This document shows, in pieces, positions 15,743-24,439 of a stretch of 45,146 nt of DNA (position 1 is its first letter; each line of letters starts with the position of its first letter). Below the pieces are notes generated by a model. That model searched no databases. It was not told the origin of the DNA and worked only from the letters and a program-made list of their open reading frames with translations. Both the position numbers and the translations under genes were made by a program. Origin of the DNA: JAIRQK01 sp047974135 (GTDB taxonomy: Bacteria > Campylobacterota > Campylobacteria > Campylobacterales > Campylobacteraceae); the NCBI GenBank assembly GCA_047974135.1, contig JBKECC010000020.1, positions 1 to 45,146 of the forward strand. The letters are read 5' to 3'.

Positions 15743-18115
15743 ATGTTAACAGTTATAAAAAGAAATGGAAGAACAGAACCGCTTGATGTCTCAAAAATCA
15801 AAAAATATACCTCTTCGGCAGTTGAAGGATTAGACAATGTAAGCTTGAGCGAGCTTGAAGTTGATGCAAAGATTCAGTTTCGTGACAAAATCACAACTGC
15901 AGAAATTCAACAAACACTTATAAAAACAGCTGTCGATAAGATAGACATTGATAGACCAAACTGGACTTTTGTTGCAGCTAGACTATTTTTATATGACTTG
16001 TATCACAAAGTAAATGGCTACTCTGGATATGGGCACTTAAGAGACTACTTAGCTAAAGGTGAAGAAGCTGGAAGAATAGTTTTGGGCTTAAAAGAGAAGT
16101 ATGATTTAGAAGATTTAAATAGTTATATAGATACTTCAAGAGATTTACAGTTTACATATCTTGGAGTAAAAACTCTTCATGATAGATATCTCATCAAAAA
16201 CAAAAAAGGCGAGCCTATTGAACTTCCACAACATATGTTCATGGCTATCGCTATGTTTTTGGCTCAAAATGAGTTAAATTCGCAAGATTGGGCTAAAAAG
16301 TTTTATGATTTGATTAGCAAATTTGAAGTTATGCTTGCAACCCCTACCCTCTCAAACGCAAGAACCCCAAGACACCAATTAAGTTCTTGCTATATTGGTT
16401 CAACTCCAGATAATATTGAAGGTATTTTTGATAGTTTTAAAGAGATGTCGCTGCTTAGCAAATATGGTGGCGGTATTGGTTGGGATTGGAGTTTAGTTCG
16501 TGCGATGGGCGGAAGTATCGATGGACACAAAAATGCAGCTGGTGGAATCATACCATTTTTAAAAATCACAAACGATATAGCAGTTGCAGTTGATCAACTA
16601 GGTACTAGAAAAGGGGCGATTGCAGTTTATATAGAGACTTGGCACATGGATATCTCTGACTTTTTAGACTTAAAGAAAAACTCTGGTGAAGAGAGAAGAA
16701 GAACTCATGAACTTTTCCCTGCTCTTTGGATAAATGACCTGTTTATGAAAAGGGTGGAAGAAGATGCTATGTGGACACTTTTTGACCCTGCTGAAACTCC
16801 TGATTTATGTGAAGTTTATGGAGCCGAGTTTGAAAAAAGATATATGGCTTACGAAAAAGATGAAAGTATTACAAAAGAGAAAGTAAAAGCAAAAGAGTTG
16901 TGGAAAAAGGTACTTACTAACTACTTTGAAAGCGGAAGTCCGTTTCTTTGTTGGAAAGACAATGCAAACAGAGTCAATCCAAACAATCACAAAGGTATCA
17001 TAAGAAGCTCGAACCTTTGTACTGAAATCTTTCAAAATACCGCTCCAAATCACTACAAAATAAAAGTAGTTTATGAAGATGGCACTCATGAATCATTTGA
17101 AGAAAGCACTCTTGTTAGCGTTGATGGCGGTATAACAAAACCTGCTAAAAAGATAACAGCTCTTGATAGCATAAATGGCAAAAACGTATTTATAGTTGAA
17201 AAAGAGATGGTTGAAGGAAAAACAGCAGTTTGTAACTTAGCAAGCGTAAACCTATCTTTGATAAACGCAAAAGAGGATATAGAAAGAGTTGTACCAATAG
17301 CAGTTAGAATGCTAGATAACGTGATAGAGCTTAACTTTTACCCTCACGCAAAAGTAAAACACACAAACCTACTCTCTCGCTCAATCGGACTTGGAGTTAT
17401 GGGTGAAGCACAAATGCTAGCAGAAAATAGCATCGCTTGGGGCGGATATGACCATTTTGCAAAGATTGATGAGATAATGGAAGCAATCAGTTACAACGCC
17501 ATAAAAGCTTCAAGTAACTTGGCAGTTGAAAAGGGGAAATACCCTGAGTTTGAAGGTTCAAAATGGAGCAAAGGTATCTTCCCTATTGATGAAGCAAACG
17601 CTGAAGCTAAAAAACTTGTAGACCGTGGCGGACTTTTTGGATACACATACGACTGGGAAAAACTAAAAGAAAAAGTAAAAACTGATGGTATGAGAAATGG
17701 TTATTTGATGGCTATCGCTCCAACAAGCTCTATATCTATTTTGGTTGGCACAACGCAAACTATTGAGCCAGTGTATAAGAGAAAATGGTTTGAAGATAAC
17801 CTCTCTGGCGTTATACCAGTTGTTGCACCAAAACTCTCACCTGACACTTGGGGATTTTACACGCCTGCTTACGATTTAGACCAAAGAGTTTTGATAAAAG
17901 CTGGCGCTGTTCGCCAAAAGTGGATAGACCAAGGACAAAGCTTAAATATCTTTATCACGCTTGATAAAGCAAGTGGAAAATACTTAAATGACATATATAT
18001 GCTTGGCTGGAAACTTGGGCTAAAATCGGTATATTATCTAAGAAGTCAATCACCAGAGACAACAGCTGTTGACGACGTTGCAGATAGAAGCATCGAGTGC
18101 GAGGGTTGTCAATAA
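15743..18115 (+). CDS. nrdA: Class Ia ribonucleoside-diphosphate reductase, alpha subunit
   Basis: 790 residues. An N-terminal ATP-cone (KRNGRTEPLDVSKIKKYTSS) is followed by the catalytic barrel: LSSCYIG (first redox Cys), SSNLCTEIF (the Asn-x-Cys-x-Glu triad with the thiyl Cys), AVCNLASVNLSL (second redox Cys) and the C-terminal shuttle pair CEGCQ at the very end. About 55 residues (region KIKVVYEDGTHESFEE to EKEMVEGK) are inserted between the thiyl motif and the second redox Cys relative to E. coli; I believe this is normal for the Campylobacter enzyme. The partner nrdB is 24 kb away (42326). Confidence 0.97.
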   Translation: MLTVIKRNGRTEPLDVSKIKKYTSSAVEGLDNVSLSELEVDAKIQFRDKITTAEIQQTLIKTAVDKIDIDRPNWTFVAARLFLYDLYHKVNGYSGYGHLRDYLAKGEEAGRIVLGLKEKYDLEDLNSYIDTSRDLQFTYLGVKTLHDRYLIKNKKGEPIELPQHMFMAIAMFLAQNELNSQDWAKKFYDLISKFEVMLATPTLSNARTPRHQLSSCYIGSTPDNIEGIFDSFKEMSLLSKYGGGIGWDWSLVRAMGGSIDGHKNAAGGIIPFLKITNDIAVAVDQLGTRKGAIAVYIETWHMDISDFLDLKKNSGEERRRTHELFPALWINDLFMKRVEEDAMWTLFDPAETPDLCEVYGAEFEKRYMAYEKDESITKEKVKAKELWKKVLTNYFESGSPFLCWKDNANRVNPNNHKGIIRSSNLCTEIFQNTAPNHYKIKVVYEDGTHESFEESTLVSVDGGITKPAKKITALDSINGKNVFIVEKEMVEGKTAVCNLASVNLSLINAKEDIERVVPIAVRMLDNVIELNFYPHAKVKHTNLLSRSIGLGVMGEAQMLAENSIAWGGYDHFAKIDEIMEAISYNAIKASSNLAVEKGKYPEFEGSKWSKGIFPIDEANAEAKKLVDRGGLFGYTYDWEKLKEKVKTDGMRNGYLMAIAPTSSISILVGTTQTIEPVYKRKWFEDNLSGVIPVVAPKLSPDTWGFYTPAYDLDQRVLIKAGAVRQKWIDQGQSLNIFITLDKASGKYLNDIYMLGWKLGLKSVYYLRSQSPETTAVDDVADRSIECEGCQ

Positions 18116-18123
18116 CTCTCATT

Positions 18124-18158
18124 TCTTACATGTAAACTCTTTACATGTAAGACTTTTT
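18124..18158 (+). terminator. Hairpin terminator built from two motif copies, after nrdA
   Basis: CTTACATGTAAA (18125-18136), loop CTC, TTTACATGTAAG (18140-18151): perfect 12-bp stem, 13 with the outer T-A pair, then ACTTTTT. Lies 10 bases after the nrdA stop. Confidence 0.75.
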
Positions 18159-18205
18159 CGTTAAATAACTCTTAACTATGTTGTTGTATTGTAACTTATA
18201 AAAAA

Positions 18206-18211
18206 TATAAT
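18206..18211 (+). promoter_or_regulatory. Putative -10 element of the DJ-1/PfpI gene
   Basis: TATAAT 24 bases before the ATG; the RBS (ATAGGAGAAAAAG) lies between. Confidence 0.5.
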
Positions 18212-18235
18212 AAATCAAAATTATAGGAGAAAAAG

Positions 18236-18907
18236 ATGAGTAAAAAAATCTTATTTGTTGTAACAAATCATGGTGTAAAAGGTAGTTCTGGACAAAAAAC
18301 TGGATATTACTTAAGCGAAGTTTCTCATCCGCTAAAAGTTTTGGTAGATGCTGGTTATGAGATAGATTTTGTAAGTCCACAAGGCGGAAACCCTCCAGTT
18401 GATGGACTTGATTTGAATGATGCCACAAATAAAGCTTTTTGGGAAGATGCCTTTTATCAAAACAAAATTCAAAATTCAAAAAAACCATCAGACATTAACC
18501 CAAGTGATTATGTTGCTATATACTATGCAGGTGGACATGGCGTTATGTGGGATTTTCCAGACAATAAAGAACTTGCTACTATTGCAGCAAAAATATATGA
18601 AAATGGTGGCGTTGTAAGTGCAGTTTGCCACGGACCAGTTGGGCTTACAAACATAAAACTTAGCGATGGGAAATACTTAGTAGATGGCAAAAAGATAAAC
18701 AGCTTTACAAATAAAGAGGAAGATTTAGTAGGATTAAGCGACGTTGTGCCATTTCTACTTGAAGATAAATTAAAAGAGCGTGGTGCTATTTTTGAAAAAT
18801 CTGCTCCTTGGCAAGTTCACGTAACAAGCGATAAAAGAGTAGTTACAGGACAAAATCCTCAATCTGCAACTGGAGTTGGAAAAGCTATAGTAGACGCTTT
18901 AAAATAA
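18236..18907 (+). CDS. DJ-1/PfpI-family protein, Hsp31-like
   Basis: 223 residues. The nucleophile elbow AVCHGP places the reactive Cys at 131 with His132, and a conserved Glu (about 28, GYYLSEV) completes the Hsp31/HchA-like active site. YYAGGHGVMWDFP is the typical lid/loop segment of the HSP31 class, whose members act as glutathione-independent glyoxalases or chaperones under electrophile stress. Monocistronic: its own -10 box and a motif-hairpin terminator on each side. Exact activity is inferred; PfpI-type protease function is less likely. Confidence 0.88.
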   Translation: MSKKILFVVTNHGVKGSSGQKTGYYLSEVSHPLKVLVDAGYEIDFVSPQGGNPPVDGLDLNDATNKAFWEDAFYQNKIQNSKKPSDINPSDYVAIYYAGGHGVMWDFPDNKELATIAAKIYENGGVVSAVCHGPVGLTNIKLSDGKYLVDGKKINSFTNKEEDLVGLSDVVPFLLEDKLKERGAIFEKSAPWQVHVTSDKRVVTGQNPQSATGVGKAIVDALK

Positions 18908-18918
18908 ACCTGCCCTCT

Positions 18919-18956
18919 TCTTACATGTAAACTTTTTACATGTAAGATACTTTTTT
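18919..18956 (+). terminator. Hairpin terminator built from two motif copies, after the DJ-1 gene
   Basis: CTTACATGTAAA (18920-18931), loop CTT, TTTACATGTAAG (18935-18946), one extra T-A pair outside, then TACTTTTTT. Almost identical to the nrdA terminator. Confidence 0.78.
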
Positions 18957-19010
18957 GATAATAGTTTCATATTCTTATCTCCATATAAAAACAAGTTGTA
19001 CAATCTTTAG

Positions 19011-19024
19011 TTATCTATAGATAA
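19011..19024. promoter_or_regulatory. 14-base perfect palindrome before the CDGSH gene
   Basis: TTATCTATAGATAA ends 11 bases before the ATG, overlapping the leader. It could be an operator; no regulator is recognised. Confidence 0.3.
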
Positions 19025-19035
19025 AGGAAAAGTTT

Positions 19036-19701
19036 ATGAAAAAGATTAAAATTCTCCCAAATGGTCCGTATGAAGTTACTGGATTTACTAACTTGATAGA
19101 AGAGACTATAAAACCAAAAAATCACGTCCTAGCAGCCGTTAAAACAAAAGATATAGAAGTTACCGATGCTTTTCATCTCTGTCGCTGTGGCGAATCAAAA
19201 AATAAGCCTTTTTGTGATGGAAGCCACAGAAACGTCAACTTTGATGGAACAGAAACGGCCGATACAAGAGCTTACTTGGAGAGAGCAACACTTCAAGAAG
19301 GTGCTGGTGTTAGTTTGCTTGATGATAACAGATGCGCATTTGCAAGATTTTGCCACCGCGAAAGAGGTGAAGTTTGGACACTAACAGATGAATCAGCAGA
19401 CGCTGAAAACAAAAGAGAAGCGATAGAAGGTGCCAGCGCTTGTCCAACAGGAAGATTAACCGCTGTACTTAATAACACGCTTTTAGAAAACAAATACGAG
19501 CCAAGCATTAGCATCGTACAAGATCCGCTTAAAAGAGTGAGTGCTGGTATTTTTATACGTGGTGATTTTGTACTGGAGAGTGCAAGTGGAAAATTTTACG
19601 AAAAAAGAAACAGACTGGCACTTTGCCGTTGTGGAAAATCAGAAAACAAGCCATTTTGTGATGCTGTCCACGTAACTACAAACTTTAACGATAAAAATTA
19701 A
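19036..19701 (+). CDS. Three-module iron-sulfur protein: CDGSH - Fer4_19-like - CDGSH
   Basis: 221 residues. The N-terminal module has CRCGESKNKPFCDGSH (Cys49, Cys51, Cys60, His64), the 3-Cys/1-His ligand set of a 2Fe-2S CDGSH cluster. The middle (about 90-145) has spaced cysteines (RCAFARFCHRE, SACPTGRL) resembling the divergent mono-cluster ferredoxin domain Fer4_19. The C-terminal module repeats CRCGKSENKPFCDAVH, keeping the four ligands but with DAVH for DGSH. Such proteins are thought to handle electron transfer or cluster/redox sensing; the partner is unknown. It stands alone between two motif hairpins. Confidence 0.85.
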   Translation: MKKIKILPNGPYEVTGFTNLIEETIKPKNHVLAAVKTKDIEVTDAFHLCRCGESKNKPFCDGSHRNVNFDGTETADTRAYLERATLQEGAGVSLLDDNRCAFARFCHRERGEVWTLTDESADAENKREAIEGASACPTGRLTAVLNNTLLENKYEPSISIVQDPLKRVSAGIFIRGDFVLESASGKFYEKRNRLALCRCGKSENKPFCDAVHVTTNFNDKN

Positions 19702-19710
19702 AGTAGATAT

Positions 19711-19746
19711 TTTTCTTTACATGTAAGAGTTTACATGTAAAGAAAA
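19711..19746. terminator. Bidirectional hairpin from two motif copies
   Basis: TTTTCTTTACATGTAA (19711-19726), loop GAGT, TTACATGTAAAGAAAA (19731-19746): 16-bp perfect stem with T-runs at its ends on both strands, placed between two convergent genes ending at 19701 and 19758. Confidence 0.8.
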
Positions 19747-19757
19747 TGCAATTCAAC

Positions 19758-20741
19758 TTACTTTTTTAAACTATCAAATAATGAGCAAGATAACTTATGG
19801 TTTAATTCACAGGCTTTCTCATAATGTTTTTTTGCTTTTTCAATATCTCGCTTTTTGTTAACCAAACCAATAGTATACATATATCCTAGCAGAAAGCAAC
19901 TTTCAGTTATGTTGTTTTTACATCCTATGCTAAATTTTTTCTCTGCTTGATAAAACATTTTATTTGAAAAAAGAATCTTACCCGATATATGACAACCTGC
20001 ATATTGTTTTTTATCGCAAGAGTATTTTGCATATTTCTCCGCTTCTTTTAAATTTTTTTCTACACCTTTACCATTAATATATAAAAGTGACACAGCAGGG
20101 CAATCTTCTAAAACTCCACTATCGCAACGATATTTTTTTTCATTAAAATATCTCTCATCTTCTTCTTTTGATATCTCTTCAGAGTTTAGTGATTTTAATA
20201 TGTAGCAACTGTTTTCATCTCCTAGTTCGCAAGCTTTAACCAAATAAGTTGCAGCTTTTGTAGTGTTTTTTTGTGTAATATCTGTATCTTTTGCATAAAT
20301 ATGAAATAGTGCAAGACAAGATATAGCATGCTCTTTGTTATCACAATTTTCACTAAAAATTTCAATAGCTTTTATAGTGTTTCTTGGTACACCTTTTGCT
20401 TGTTGATATAGAAGTGCCATATTTGAACATCCATCAAGTTCGCCCATTTCACAAGCAAGGTTGTAATATTTCATTGCTATTTCAAAATTTGGTTCCGTAC
20501 CAGTAATTTCATCATTCAAAACTCCAATATTAAGGCATGCCGTTGCTATATTATTTTTGCAAGCTAACACAAAATAATTCAAAGCTTTTTTATAATTTTT
20601 CTCTTCAAAATAGACTATTCCTAAATCACTACAAGCTTCAAAATCGCTTTCAATACAGAGTTTTTCTAAACCTTCTTTTTCGCTATTTGCATGGAGAAAA
20701 GAGACAAAACAAACCAAAATAAAAATAGCTATTTTTTTCAT
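19758..20741 (-). CDS. Exported cysteine-rich Sel1-repeat protein (Hcp-like)
   Basis: 327 residues. Signal peptide of about 19 residues (MKKIAIFILVCFVSFLHA). The rest is a chain of roughly eight 36-residue Sel1/TPR-type helices with recurring paired cysteines (ACSDLG, ACLNIG, GCSNMA, SCYILK, GCHISG, SCFLLG), the pattern of the Helicobacter Hcp family in which each repeat is closed by a disulfide. Such proteins are secreted or periplasmic; function is generally unknown. A related gene starts at 44164. Convergent with the CDGSH gene; upstream is a 121-base gap with another motif hairpin. Confidence 0.82.
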   Translation of the reverse strand: MKKIAIFILVCFVSFLHANSEKEGLEKLCIESDFEACSDLGIVYFEEKNYKKALNYFVLACKNNIATACLNIGVLNDEITGTEPNFEIAMKYYNLACEMGELDGCSNMALLYQQAKGVPRNTIKAIEIFSENCDNKEHAISCLALFHIYAKDTDITQKNTTKAATYLVKACELGDENSCYILKSLNSEEISKEEDERYFNEKKYRCDSGVLEDCPAVSLLYINGKGVEKNLKEAEKYAKYSCDKKQYAGCHISGKILFSNKMFYQAEKKFSIGCKNNITESCFLLGYMYTIGLVNKKRDIEKAKKHYEKACELNHKLSCSLFDSLKK

Positions 20742-20822
20742 AACTTGAAACCTTATTGATTATTTTTTATTATTATATTAAATTATTATTTTAAATTCAA
20801 ATTATAAAGAGTGAAAGATTTG

Positions 20823-20852
20823 TCTTTACATGTAAGAGTTTACATGTAAAGG
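20823..20852. terminator. Hairpin from two motif copies, after the first OYE gene
   Basis: CTTTACATGTAA (20824-20835), loop GAGT, TTACATGTAAAG (20840-20851): 12-bp stem plus a T-G pair, 11 bases beyond the stop of the minus-strand gene ending at 20863. No strong T-run follows on the minus strand, so terminator strength is uncertain. Confidence 0.6.
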
Positions 20853-20862
20853 AATTTTTGTA

Positions 20863-21885
20863 TCAATAAGCCCATTGATATTGTTTTGTTATTTTGTCTT
20901 GTTCTTTGAAGATTTTTGCTGCATCATTTGCTAGATTTGGGTTTCGCAACAGTTCTCTACCGTATGCAACTAAGTCGCAAACCTCTCCTAAAAGTAGTGC
21001 TTCTCCCTCACTTGGAGTTGTTATAAGTCCAACTGTTATAACTGGAGTTTTGGCAGCATCTTTTATCTCTTTTGCATAACCTGACTGGTAAAGTGGCACA
21101 AGAGGAGGCATTAAAGGTTGGTTTTCTTGATTTGCTCCAGCACTTACATGTAAAATATCTATAGTTGTTTTTAATTTTTTTGCTAAGTATTTGCTACTTT
21201 CTAAATCCCAGCCATTCTCGCTCCATTCGGTTGCGGAAAGCCTTACAATTAGAGGTAATTTTACCTTCGTTTTAAACAATTCAGTAATTTCTAAAAGCAG
21301 CCTGCAACGATTGTCTAAACTTCCACCATATTTATCTGTTCTATTGTTAGACAGTGGTGATAAAAACTGATACAACAAGAAGCCATGAGCAGCATGCAAC
21401 TCAATCGCATCGTAACCTGCCCTCTTCGCTCTTAGTCCAGCATTTACATAATCTTCTTTAAATTGCTCGATATCTTCTAGACTCATCTCTTTTGGAATTT
21501 CATAGTTTTTTGAGTATCTAATAGCGCTTGGAGCTAAGCGAATTCCATTCTTTACTTCGCTTTTTCTTCCGATATGTGCAAGTTGAACTGCTATTTTTGC
21601 ACCAAAATTATGAACACTATCAACCAATTTTTTGTGAGATTTTTCTTGTGAATCAGTGTATAACCCTAAATCGTTGTTTGTTATTCTTCCATCACTTGTG
21701 ATTCCAGTTGACTCAACGATGATAAATCCTACGTTACCTATAGCTCTTGCGCTGTAGTGATGTATGTGAAAATCATTAACTTCTCCAGAGTTATCTTTTG
21801 CACAAAACATGCACATTGGTGGCATAACTATCCTATTTTTTAATTCCAATGTACCTATTTTGTATGGACTTAGAAGTAAACTCAT
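20863..21885 (-). CDS. Old Yellow Enzyme, YqjM/NamA type (copy 1)
   Basis: 340 residues. FMN TIM barrel with MPPMCMF (Cys25, the flavin-tuning Cys of YqjM-class enzymes), HIHHYSAR, the substrate-binding pair in ELHAAHGFLLYQFLSP, NNRTDKYGGSL and GLITTPSEGEALL. The family reduces C=C bonds of alpha,beta-unsaturated carbonyls with NAD(P)H. It follows a close paralogue in the same orientation after a 90-base gap, which suggests tandem duplication. A motif copy (21143-21154) encodes Leu-His-Val-Ser in ILHVSAG. Physiological substrate unknown. Confidence 0.92.
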   Translation of the reverse strand: MSLLLSPYKIGTLELKNRIVMPPMCMFCAKDNSGEVNDFHIHHYSARAIGNVGFIIVESTGITSDGRITNNDLGLYTDSQEKSHKKLVDSVHNFGAKIAVQLAHIGRKSEVKNGIRLAPSAIRYSKNYEIPKEMSLEDIEQFKEDYVNAGLRAKRAGYDAIELHAAHGFLLYQFLSPLSNNRTDKYGGSLDNRCRLLLEITELFKTKVKLPLIVRLSATEWSENGWDLESSKYLAKKLKTTIDILHVSAGANQENQPLMPPLVPLYQSGYAKEIKDAAKTPVITVGLITTPSEGEALLLGEVCDLVAYGRELLRNPNLANDAAKIFKEQDKITKQYQWAY

Positions 21886-21975
21886 CTTTACTCTCCTTAT
21901 ATAAGATAAAAATAGTCTCTATTCTAACTCCAAACTATAAATCAAAAAATAACTCTACTCTAAATGGATTTGTAA

Positions 21976-22998
21976 CTAATATGCCCTTTGATATTGCAAA
22001 GTGATTTTCTCTTTTTCTTTCAAGATTTTTGCCGCATCATTTGCAAGATTTGGATTTCGCAAGAGTTCTCTACCATACGCAACTAAGTCGCAAGTCTCTC
22101 CTAAAAGCAGTGCTTCTCCCTCGCTTGGAGTTGTTATAAGTCCAACTGCAATAACTGGAATTTTTATAGCATCTTTTATCTCTTTTGCATATTTTATTTG
22201 GTAAAGAGGTGCAATTATTGGCATTTTTGGAGTTACTGCTTGCAGGCCACCAGAACTTACATGTAAAATATCTATAATGCCTTTTAACTCACGCGCAAGA
22301 TAAATGGTGCTTTTTACATCCCAACCACCTTCAACCCATTCATCGGCTGAAACTCTAACGATAAGTGGAAGTTTTACTTTTTCTTTGAACAGTTTTGCTA
22401 TTTCTATAATCAAAGAGCAACGATTTTCTAAACTACCACCGTATTTATCGTTTCTTTGATTTATAAGTGGAGATAAAAATTCACTTAGCAAATACCCATG
22501 GGCAACGTGTAGCTCAATAGCATCATATCCAGCCTCTTTTGCTCTAAGTCCTGCATCCACAAAGTCTTTTTTTAGTTTTTCGATATCAGCTAAACTCATC
22601 TCTTTTGGAGTTTTATACTCATCTGAAAAAGCTATATTGCTTGGTGCTATTGGAATCTCTTCTTTAACAGTGCTTTTTCGTCCAGCATGATTTAGTTGAA
22701 TAGCTATTTTAGAGCCAAAGTTATGAACGCCATCAACTAGTTTTTTGTGTGATAACATCTGTTTTTCATTCCACAATCCAAGGCAATTGTTTGTGATTCT
22801 TCCTCCACTTACAACCCCTGTGGCTTCAACTATGATAAGCCCTACTTCGCCAATGGCACGAGCTGTGTAATGATGTATATGAAAATCACTAACCTCACCA
22901 GAATTGTCTTTTACACTGTACATGCACATAGGTGGCATAACAATCCTGTTTTTAAGCTCAAGCGAGCCTAGTTTATACGAACTAAGAAGTAAACTCAT
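21976..22998 (-). CDS. Old Yellow Enzyme, YqjM/NamA type (copy 2)
   Basis: 340 residues from ATG 22998, which has AAGGAGAAAGAT directly upstream; an ATG 54 bases earlier is in frame but has no RBS. Same domain layout as the neighbour at 20863: MPPMCMYS, HIHHYTAR, ELHVAHGYLLSEFLSP, NQRNDKYGG, and an almost identical C-terminus. Differences are concentrated around residues 110-150 and 240-270 (substrate side), so the two copies may have different substrates. The motif copy at 22256-22267 lies at the same codons as in copy 1 (ILHVS), so it predates the duplication or is under selection. Confidence 0.92.
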   Translation of the reverse strand: MSLLLSSYKLGSLELKNRIVMPPMCMYSVKDNSGEVSDFHIHHYTARAIGEVGLIIVEATGVVSGGRITNNCLGLWNEKQMLSHKKLVDGVHNFGSKIAIQLNHAGRKSTVKEEIPIAPSNIAFSDEYKTPKEMSLADIEKLKKDFVDAGLRAKEAGYDAIELHVAHGYLLSEFLSPLINQRNDKYGGSLENRCSLIIEIAKLFKEKVKLPLIVRVSADEWVEGGWDVKSTIYLARELKGIIDILHVSSGGLQAVTPKMPIIAPLYQIKYAKEIKDAIKIPVIAVGLITTPSEGEALLLGETCDLVAYGRELLRNPNLANDAAKILKEKEKITLQYQRAY

Positions 22999-23069
22999 AT
23001 CTTTCTCCTTGTGTTGGTTTTTAAATAGTATATATTTTAACTCTAAAAGCACAAACCAAAAAATAACTC

Positions 23070-23081
23070 TTTACATGTAAA
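23070..23081. repeat. Single TTTACATGTAAA motif next to the COG0523 gene stop
   Basis: Perfect 12-mer, one base beyond the TAG stop of the minus-strand gene ending at 23083. Confidence 0.9.
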
Positions 23082-23082
23082 G

Positions 23083-24105
23083 CTAAATGGCGCAATCCAA
23101 AAAGCGTTTTTCTATCATTTCAAATGGTATATTTCTACCAATAATAACAAATATAGATTTACGTATCTCATCGTTTCTCCAAGCAGAACCATAGTCAAAT
23201 CCTGCGACTTTGTGAACTCCTTGGATTATAAGTCTTTTATCTTTGTTTGCTATGGATAAAACACCCTTGTATCTAAGCATATCGTTTCCGTATACTTCTA
23301 TCAACTCTTCCATTAAGCTACCTATTTTTTTTATATCAAGCGCACCTGCTTCAAATGAGTGAGATTTTATATCGTCACTGTATGATTTTGGAACTTCCTT
23401 ACTAAAAGATGTGAATTTTAACTCGTTTAAATCAGTAGTTTTGTAAAAGCCCTTTGTTACTTGAAGTTCATCGCTAAGTTCAAACGCTCCTATATTTATC
23501 CAGATTTTTTTTGCTATTTTTCCTTCAAATGCTTCAAAAATATCTGCTTTTTTGTTAATTGTGTGAATTCTTGAAAGCACATCTTCTTTTGTTTTGTCAT
23601 CAACTAAATCTGCTTTTGTTAGGATAATTCTATCTGCAAAACCAATTTGCGAAGCCGCAACTCTATGCTCGTCTAATTGTTTTAAGATGTGTTTTGTATC
23701 AACTAAAGTAACAACAGCGTCAAGCACAACTCGCTCTCTTATTATCTCATCAACAAAAAAAGCTTGTATGATAGGAGCTGGGTCTGCAAGTCCTGTGGTT
23801 TCTAGAATTAGCCTATCAACTTTTATGATTTTGTTATCAATCTTTTCTATTAACTCTTGCAAGGATTTTGTAAGCTCTCCTCTTATGCTACAACAAACGC
23901 ACCCGTTGCTAAGTTCAATTATCTCCATATCAGAGCTTACGTCTAAAAGTGCGCTATCGACATTTGCTTCGCCAAATTCGTTTTCAACTATGGCAATCTT
24001 TTCGCCATCATTGTGTTTTAAAAGATAGTTTATAAGTGTAGTTTTTCCAGAGCCCAAAAAGCCTGTAAGAATGGTCACTTGAAGTGGTGGAAGAGTATTT
24101 TGCAT
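23083..24105 (-). CDS. COG0523 G3E-family GTPase (CobW/ZigA-like metallochaperone)
   Basis: 340 residues. Walker A GFLGSGKTT (about 14-22), the metal-binding NGCVCCSIRGEL, ETTGLADPAPI, and the guanine-specificity LTKADL; a C-terminal CobW_C domain includes LRYKGVLSI. Family members deliver Zn, Co or other metals to client proteins. No Zur-type context is visible; the neighbours are the OYE pair and cstA-ybdD, so the metal cannot be assigned. The second half of the window has a DmeRF-like metal efflux pair, but there is no evidence linking them. A motif copy sits in the leader between a TATAAT-like box and the RBS. Confidence 0.88.
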   Translation of the reverse strand: MQNTLPPLQVTILTGFLGSGKTTLINYLLKHNDGEKIAIVENEFGEANVDSALLDVSSDMEIIELSNGCVCCSIRGELTKSLQELIEKIDNKIIKVDRLILETTGLADPAPIIQAFFVDEIIRERVVLDAVVTLVDTKHILKQLDEHRVAASQIGFADRIILTKADLVDDKTKEDVLSRIHTINKKADIFEAFEGKIAKKIWINIGAFELSDELQVTKGFYKTTDLNELKFTSFSKEVPKSYSDDIKSHSFEAGALDIKKIGSLMEELIEVYGNDMLRYKGVLSIANKDKRLIIQGVHKVAGFDYGSAWRNDEIRKSIFVIIGRNIPFEMIEKRFLDCAI

Positions 24106-24118
24106 TTTGTCACCTTTG

Positions 24119-24130
24119 TTTACATGTAAA
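24119..24130. repeat. Single TTTACATGTAAA motif in COG0523 gene leader
   Basis: Perfect 12-mer 14 bases upstream of the ATG (24105), just downstream of TATAAT on the minus strand. Confidence 0.9.
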
Positions 24131-24182
24131 ATAAATTATATGATAAAACAAAAATGTTTTAAAAGAGGTTATTTAAAAACTT

Positions 24183-24380
24183 TTAGCAGCAACGCCCTCC
24201 ATCTTTTCCACCGTATCTTGCCTCTACCCTATTTTCATAAAACTCTTCATAAGTCATAGGAGTTTGTTCTGGATGAGTTAGTTTCATATGTTGTACATAG
24301 GTATCATAATCAGGCACACCAACCATAAGTCTTGCAGCTTGCCCTAAGTATTTTCCCATTTTTGCTATATTTTCAAACAT
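24183..24380 (-). CDS. YbdD/YjiX-family small protein (DUF466)
   Basis: 65 residues. ARLMVGVPDYDTYVQHM, TPMTYEEFY and the C-terminal GGKDGGRCC are the family hallmarks. It nearly always follows a CstA/BtsT transporter gene and is needed with it for uptake in enterobacteria, though how is not clear. Here it lies 59 bases after cstA, with a small hairpin between them. The double-Cys end is normal for the family. Confidence 0.9.
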   Translation of the reverse strand: MFENIAKMGKYLGQAARLMVGVPDYDTYVQHMKLTHPEQTPMTYEEFYENRVEARYGGKDGGRCC

Positions 24381-24407
24381 TTTTTACCTCTAAAAACTTT
24401 AAAAAGG

Positions 24408-24423
24408 GAGGGTTTTTGCCCTC
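24408..24423 (-). terminator. Intercistronic hairpin between cstA and ybdD-like gene
   Basis: Minus strand: GAGGG, loop CAAAAA, CCCTC, then CCTTTTT. A short GC stem with a U-run, so a weak terminator or processing site that could set the ratio of the two products. Confidence 0.5.
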
Positions 24424-24439
24424 GCCTTTTTTTATTTAT

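Noticed and set aside
15743..18115. Intein or insertion in nrdA because of extra residues between the thiyl and second redox Cys
   Set aside because: The segment is about 55 residues with no intein motifs, and I recall the same segment in other Campylobacter NrdA proteins.
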